Origin: Burkholderiales bacterium
GTDB taxonomy: Bacteria > Pseudomonadota > Gammaproteobacteria > Burkholderiales > Burkholderiaceae_C
DNA: 9,066 bases
Assembly (NCBI GenBank): GCA_947453585.1
Contig: CANGHQ010000043.1
Location: 1 to 9,066, forward strand
Reading direction: 5' to 3'
The first letter of the stretch is position 1. Each line of letters starts with the position of its first letter. The notes beneath the pieces are model-generated. The model did no database searches. It had not been told where the DNA came from and saw nothing but the letters and a program-made list of their open reading frames with translations. Of this stretch, positions 4,872 through 9,066 are shown in pieces. Both the position numbers and the translations under genes were made by a program.

Positions 4872-7094
4872 TTGACCGCTCATCAACGTTTTTTGCGCAC
4901 TTCTGCTGCGCCCGTGGCGGCTGCGCTGATCGCCTTGGGCGCCTGCGACGCCCAAGCACTTTCCATGGGCAAGGTGCGGGTGCAGTCTGCGCTGGGTCAA
5001 AGCCTGGTTGCGGAAATTGACCTTGCAGACCTGAGCGAAGACGATGCCAAGTCGCTGAAATCGTCCCTGGCCTCGCCCGGCGCCTTTTCCAGCATGGGGC
5101 TGGAGTACAACCCGGCGCTCAACGGCACCCAAATTGCGCTGCAGCGCCGCGCCAACGGCAACCGCTACCTCAAGCTGTCCAACAACCGCCCGCTGAACGA
5201 CCCGTTCATTGATATCGTGGTGGAAGTGAGCTGGGCATCCGGCCGCATTGTTCGCACCTACACCATCCTGCTCGACCCGCCCAAAGCACAGGAAAGCGCT
5301 TCTGCCTCTGGGCTGCCAGCTCCCGTGGCAGAGGCGCCGGTGGTAACAACCGCGCCAGCCAGCTCCCCAGCCGCTGCCCCGGCAGTGCAAGCTGCACCTG
5401 TTGCATCCGCGCCAATACTCCAGCCCGCACCAGCGCCTGCGGTGGCAGCCACTCCGGCGGCACCAAAAGCGGCGGCCACGGCGGCCCCCGCCGTGAACCC
5501 GCCCACCACTTCAGACTCCGAACGCAAGCGCATTCGGGTGCGAAGTGGCGACACGGCGGGAAAAATCGCCCGTTCCATGGCACCAGAAGGGGTGACAGTC
5601 GAGCAAATGCTGGTGGCCATGCTCAGCGCCAACCCGTCCGCTTTTGCCGACGGCAACGTCAACCGCTTGCGCGCCAATGCCGAGCTTGTGACGCCAGACG
5701 CGGCGCTTGCCAAGAAAACCCCGCAAAGCCAGGCGCGCCAGATCATCGACAGCCAAAACCAGGACTTCCAGGCCCTGCGCCGCGGCCTGGCCAGCCAGGC
5801 ACCTGCCGCGCCCGCACCAACCAAGCAGTCCGAGGCAGCTGGCCCGGTGACCAAGCCCACGCCGCCGAGTGCCCCCAAGGCTGCGCCCAGCGACACGCTC
5901 AAACTGTCCAAGGGCTCGGTTCAAGACAAGTCGGACAAGGCGGGCATGGAGCAAATTGCCCAAGAAAGGGCCAAGACTGAAGCCAGCGAGCGCGCCCGCG
6001 AACTTGCCAAAAACATCGAAGAACTCAACCAGCTGGCCAAAGTGGCTGCCAAGCCCGAACCAGCGGCGGCACCTGCAGCGCCCGCCGCAAGCGCAGCGCC
6101 TGCCGCAGCTGTTGCAACGCCTGCCAGCCCGGCGGTCACCTCAGGGCTGCCAATTGCGCCCGCGCCCTCGAAGGGCGACTTGCTCGAAACCGCCATGCAA
6201 AACCCGACCGTGAGCGGCCTGGTGCTGGCTTTATTGGGCCTGTTGGCCGGCTTTGGCTGGTACCGCAGGCGACAAGGGCAGCAATCCGGGTCTGCGGCCA
6301 AAGCGGGCAGAGGCCAATGGGACAGCACCGCAAGTACTTCTTTTGATGTCGGCGGCGGCGCCCGCGTTGACACCACCGACATCGGCACTGCCACGCTCAG
6401 TTCAACCCTGTACCCCGACAGCCAATTGGAAGTTGCCCACGAACTAGACCCCGTGGCCGAAGCCGAGGTGTACCTGGCCTACGGCAAAGATGTGCCAGCC
6501 GAAGAAATCCTTAAAGAAGGCTTGCAGCAAGACCCGACCCGGGTGGCCATTCACATCAAGCTCCTGGGCATTTTCGCCAAGCGGGGAGACGCGAAAAGCT
6601 TCGAGACTATGGCGCACGAAGTCAGCGCCCTGTTACAAGCCAGCGGCCCCGACTGGGCGCAGGTGCAGGAAATGGGCCGTTCGCTGGACCCGTCCAACCC
6701 GCTTTACGGCGCACCATCCGCCGCAGCGCCGCAGGCCGACGCGCCAGATTTCAAGCAGTCGATGTTCAGCCTAGACGCTGAATCGCTGCAAGCCTTGTCA
6801 GTTGCTTCCATGGCGCCGGTCGCCGCTGCGGACAAAGCCCCGGCGGCAAGCACCGCACCCAGCTTCGACCTGTCATCCATCGCCCTGGAGCCCCAGCCGG
6901 CTGCCCCAGCAGATTCCACGGCCGCAGCCCCCGCGCCCAGCACCGACCGCCTGGACGCCACACTCGCATTGGCGGAGCAGTTCCTTGAAATCGGCGAAAA
7001 AGAAGGCGCACGCGCCCTGCTCGAAGAAGTAATTTCAGGCGGAAACGATGCCCTGCGCCAGCGCGCTACCAGCTTGCTGCCCAAGGCCGGATGA
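4872..7094 (+). CDS. fimV: FimV-family polar hub / peptidoglycan-binding pilus-assembly protein
   Basis: FimV proteins are inner-membrane polar organisers that bind peptidoglycan and help type IV pilus assembly and twitching. The 740 residues show, in order: a signal peptide (about 1-29, ending AQA), the conserved FimV N-terminal domain (about 30-137), a Pro/Ala linker, a LysM-like segment (about 219-276, IRVRSGDTAGKIA), a likely coiled coil (about 357-393), a second Ala/Pro linker, one transmembrane helix (about 447-463) followed by RRRQ, a cytoplasmic TPR-like region (about 525-590) and the FimV C-terminal motif (about 691-740). The start is a TTG; the nearest in-frame stop upstream is at 4848 and no ATG or GTG lies between. 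GGA at 4862-4864 is a weak ribosome site. A small hairpin (TGGCA/TGCCA, 4828-4843) precedes it, and GATAAT at 4815-4820 is a possible -10 without a -35. Confidence 0.93.
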   Translation: MTAHQRFLRTSAAPVAAALIALGACDAQALSMGKVRVQSALGQSLVAEIDLADLSEDDAKSLKSSLASPGAFSSMGLEYNPALNGTQIALQRRANGNRYLKLSNNRPLNDPFIDIVVEVSWASGRIVRTYTILLDPPKAQESASASGLPAPVAEAPVVTTAPASSPAAAPAVQAAPVASAPILQPAPAPAVAATPAAPKAAATAAPAVNPPTTSDSERKRIRVRSGDTAGKIARSMAPEGVTVEQMLVAMLSANPSAFADGNVNRLRANAELVTPDAALAKKTPQSQARQIIDSQNQDFQALRRGLASQAPAAPAPTKQSEAAGPVTKPTPPSAPKAAPSDTLKLSKGSVQDKSDKAGMEQIAQERAKTEASERARELAKNIEELNQLAKVAAKPEPAAAPAAPAASAAPAAAVATPASPAVTSGLPIAPAPSKGDLLETAMQNPTVSGLVLALLGLLAGFGWYRRRQGQQSGSAAKAGRGQWDSTASTSFDVGGGARVDTTDIGTATLSSTLYPDSQLEVAHELDPVAEAEVYLAYGKDVPAEEILKEGLQQDPTRVAIHIKLLGIFAKRGDAKSFETMAHEVSALLQASGPDWAQVQEMGRSLDPSNPLYGAPSAAAPQADAPDFKQSMFSLDAESLQALSVASMAPVAAADKAPAASTAPSFDLSSIALEPQPAAPADSTAAAPAPSTDRLDATLALAEQFLEIGEKEGARALLEEVISGGNDALRQRATSLLPKAG

Positions 7095-7911
7095 AGCCAC
7101 ACGGGCCCTGCCCGACCATGGGCCCCGTGTGCGCATTGCGCTAGGCGTGAGCTACAGCGGCCAGTCCTACCAGGGCTGGCAAAGCCAGGCGTCTGGCCTC
7201 ACGGTCCAGGACCGGCTGGAGGCCGCACTCGCAAAATTTACCCAGCAACGCGTGTCCACCCTGTGCGCCGGGCGCACCGACGCAGGCGTGCACGCGCTCA
7301 TGCAGGTGGTGCATTTCGACACCGAAGTTGACCGCGACGCCCACGCCTGGGTGCGCGGCACCAACGCCAGCCTGCCCAAAGACATTGCCGTGGAATGGGC
7401 CATGCCGGTGCCCGCCAGCTTTCACTGCCGCGCCAGCGCCACCACGCGGCGTTATGCCTATGTGCTGCGCCAGTCTGAGGTGCGGCCCACGGTGGACGCC
7501 GACCGGGTGGGTTGGACGTTTTACCCGGTGGACGGCGCCGCCATGCGCGAAGCCACCCAGTACATCGTGGGCGAGCACGATTTCAGCTCGTTTCGTGCCT
7601 CGCAGTGCCAGGCGCTGTCGCCGGTCAAGCATCTGCACGAGATTTCCATCACCCAGCGCGGCGCCTATTGGCGTTTTGAGTTTGAAGCCAACGCCTTTTT
7701 GCACCACATGATTCGCAACCTCATGGGCTGCTTGCTGCAAATTGGCCAGGGCAAACGCCCGCCGTCGTGGATGCAAGAAGTGCTGCACGCCCGCGACCGT
7801 GACGCCGCAGCACCCACGTTTTCGCCCTCGGGTCTGTACTTTTTAGGGCCGCGCTACCCCGCGCACTTCGGCATTCCAGAGCGGACACCTGCGTATGATT
7901 GGCTGCCATGA
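7048..7911 (+). CDS. truA: tRNA pseudouridine(38-40) synthase
   Basis: TruA converts uridines 38, 39 and 40 in the anticodon arm of many tRNAs to pseudouridine. The family fold is plain: IALGVSYSGQSYQGWQSQ, then CAGRTDAGVH with catalytic Asp (residue 78 of this version), FHCRASATTRRYAYVL, GEHDFSSFRA, NAFLHHMIRNLMG, and SGLYFLGPRYP near the end. The start is uncertain. The ATG at 7048 lies inside fimV, giving a 47-base overlap, and has AGGCGG five bases upstream, but its first 27 residues do not resemble TruA. Family similarity begins with the GTG at 7129, which gives 260 residues, close to the E. coli length, yet shows no Shine-Dalgarno. The stop overlaps the trpF start (ATGA), suggesting coupling. 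Confidence 0.93.
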   Translation: MPCASALPACCPRPDEATRALPDHGPRVRIALGVSYSGQSYQGWQSQASGLTVQDRLEAALAKFTQQRVSTLCAGRTDAGVHALMQVVHFDTEVDRDAHAWVRGTNASLPKDIAVEWAMPVPASFHCRASATTRRYAYVLRQSEVRPTVDADRVGWTFYPVDGAAMREATQYIVGEHDFSSFRASQCQALSPVKHLHEISITQRGAYWRFEFEANAFLHHMIRNLMGCLLQIGQGKRPPSWMQEVLHARDRDAAAPTFSPSGLYFLGPRYPAHFGIPERTPAYDWLP

Positions 7912-8627
7912 GCCCCTCTTCCACCCCGACCCGCACCCGCATCAAGTTGTGCGGCATGACCCGCGAGCAAGATGTGGACGCCGCCGTGGCTGCGGGCGCG
8001 GACGCAGTGGGTTTTGTGCTGTACGCGCCCAGCCCGCGCTATGTCAGCCCCGCGCGCGCAGCCGAACTGGCCCGGCGCCTGCCGCCTTTTGTGACGCCGG
8101 TGCTGCTGTTTGTGAACCACAGCGCGGCCGAAGTAGCCGCCGCCTGTGCGCTGGTGCCCAGCGCCACCGCCCAATTCCACGGCGACGAGAGTGCGCAGGA
8201 ATGCCTGGAAATGAGCGGGCAAGGCGCCCGACCCTACCTGCGCGCAGCCCGCATTCCCTTAGGTCCTGACGCGGCGCAGTTTGACCTCGTAAAATACGCG
8301 CACATTTATTTCCAGGCCCAGGCCATTCTGCTCGACGCTCATGTTGACGGATTTGGCGGCGGCGGCAAGGCATTCAATTGGTCACTTCTTCCTCCAAGCG
8401 TCAACGCTCACCTCGTCTTGAGTGGTGGGTTGACTGCAGCAAACGTGGGCGATGGCATCGCGCAATTGCGCCCGCGTTGTAAAACGCTGGGCGTAGACGT
8501 GAGCTCGGGCATAGAAGCCGATGCACCCGGGGGCACAACGCTCAAGGGCATCAAAGACCCCGAAAAAATCAACCAGTTTGTCGCTGCCGTACGCGCAGCC
8601 GACCAACAACTTGCAAGATTGCTTTAA
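7908..8627 (+). CDS. trpF: Phosphoribosylanthranilate isomerase
   Basis: It performs the Amadori rearrangement of N-(5-phosphoribosyl)anthranilate to CdRP, the third step of tryptophan synthesis after anthranilate. The protein is a 239-residue free-standing TrpF, not fused to TrpC as in E. coli. The TIM-barrel shows RIKLCGMTRE with the catalytic-base C15, VGFVLYAPSPRYVS, QFHGDE (H91), the acid D143 in ILLDAHVDGFGGGGKAFNW, LSGGL (171-175) and GVDVSSGIE (195-203) for phosphate binding, and KGIKDPEKINQFV. FGGGGKAF replaces the commoner GGTGKxF but keeps its glycines and lysine. The ATG at 7908 overlaps the truA stop by four bases; a TTG at 7899 is unlikely. The gene is followed after five bases by trpB. 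Confidence 0.96.
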   Translation: MSPSSTPTRTRIKLCGMTREQDVDAAVAAGADAVGFVLYAPSPRYVSPARAAELARRLPPFVTPVLLFVNHSAAEVAAACALVPSATAQFHGDESAQECLEMSGQGARPYLRAARIPLGPDAAQFDLVKYAHIYFQAQAILLDAHVDGFGGGGKAFNWSLLPPSVNAHLVLSGGLTAANVGDGIAQLRPRCKTLGVDVSSGIEADAPGGTTLKGIKDPEKINQFVAAVRAADQQLARLL

Positions 8628-8632
8628 ACACC

Positions 8633-9066
8633 ATGTTTTCTTACCAACAACCTGACCTGGGCGGCCACTTTGGCAAATACGGCGGCAGTTTTGTCTCCGA
8701 GACGCTTACGCACGCCATCAACGAACTCAAGGACGCGTACGCCCAGTACCAAAACGACCCGGCTTTTGTGGCCGAGTTCAAGTCGGAACTGGCGCATTTT
8801 GTAGGCCGTCCCTCGCCGATTTACCACGCCGACCGCATGAGCCGCGAGATGGGCGGAGCGCAGATTTACCTCAAGCGCGAAGACCTGAACCACACCGGCG
8901 CCCACAAAATCAACAACACCATCGGCCAGGCCATGCTCGCCAAGCGCATGGGCAAGCCCCGCGTAATTGCTGAAACGGGTGCCGGCCAGCACGGCGTGGC
9001 CACTGCCACCATTTGCGCCCGCTACGGCCTGGAATGCGTGGTCTACATGGGCAGCGAAGACGTCAA
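8633..9066 (+). CDS. trpB: Tryptophan synthase beta chain, N-terminal part (runs off the window)
   Basis: TrpB joins indole, channelled from TrpA, with serine to make tryptophan, using pyridoxal phosphate. The first 144 codons are present and the frame is open to the edge. Family hallmarks are GHFGKYGGSFV near the N terminus, a GRPSPIYHAD segment, LKREDLNHTGAHKINN with the PLP-binding lysine at K92 (equivalent to K87 of E. coli), and VIAETGAGQHGVA, where E115 matches the catalytic glutamate E109. The ATG at 8633 lies five bases after the trpF stop, with no strong Shine-Dalgarno, so coupling to trpF is likely. trpA would be expected next, outside the window (inference). Confidence 0.97.
   Translation, partial: MFSYQQPDLGGHFGKYGGSFVSETLTHAINELKDAYAQYQNDPAFVAEFKSELAHFVGRPSPIYHADRMSREMGGAQIYLKREDLNHTGAHKINNTIGQAMLAKRMGKPRVIAETGAGQHGVATATICARYGLECVVYMGSEDV

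Noticed and set aside
5281..5510. Repetitive Ala/Pro-coding DNA in fimV, similar again near 6060-6170
   Set aside because: It is low-complexity linker sequence typical of FimV proteins. There are no exact DNA repeat units, so it is not a tandem repeat array.

Overview
The window is about 9 kb of dense, GC-rich bacterial core chromosome. It most likely comes from a betaproteobacterium of the order Burkholderiales, probably Comamonadaceae near Rhodoferax or Polaromonas. I infer this from the FimV-TruA-TrpF-TrpB gene order, the E. coli-type Asd, and the protein sequences. I saw no mobile element, tRNA, rRNA, CRISPR array or phage gene.

Left block (1-3258). A minus-strand pair, a YafS-like SAM methyltransferase followed by rnhA (RNase HI, cut by the window edge), runs leftwards. 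It is divergent from gloB (glyoxalase II), which abuts mltD (lytic transglycosylase with LysM repeats). The methyltransferase and gloB start codons interlock in one CATG, so each promoter must lie inside the other gene. The gloB/yafS/rnhA order is the same as in E. coli.

Middle (3259-3562). These 304 bases between mltD and asd are the most interesting part. A hairpin follows mltD. A -10-like hexamer then sits exactly where transcription would begin on the ATG of a 33-codon ORF. That ORF ends in a run of Thr, Lys and Ile codons. After it come two mutually exclusive hairpins, the second followed by a T-run just before the asd ribosome binding site. This is the layout of a ribosome-mediated transcription attenuator. 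Thr, Ile and Lys are end products of the pathway that Asd feeds.

Right block (3563-9066). asd, fimV (polar peptidoglycan-binding hub protein), truA (tRNA pseudouridine synthase), trpF and the first third of trpB are all on the plus strand. A strong hairpin follows asd. fimV, truA, trpF and trpB are overlapping or nearly so and look like one transcription unit. The block mixes amino-acid biosynthesis (asd for the aspartate family, trpF/trpB for tryptophan) with cell-envelope polarity and tRNA modification, an arrangement known from many beta- and gammaproteobacteria.
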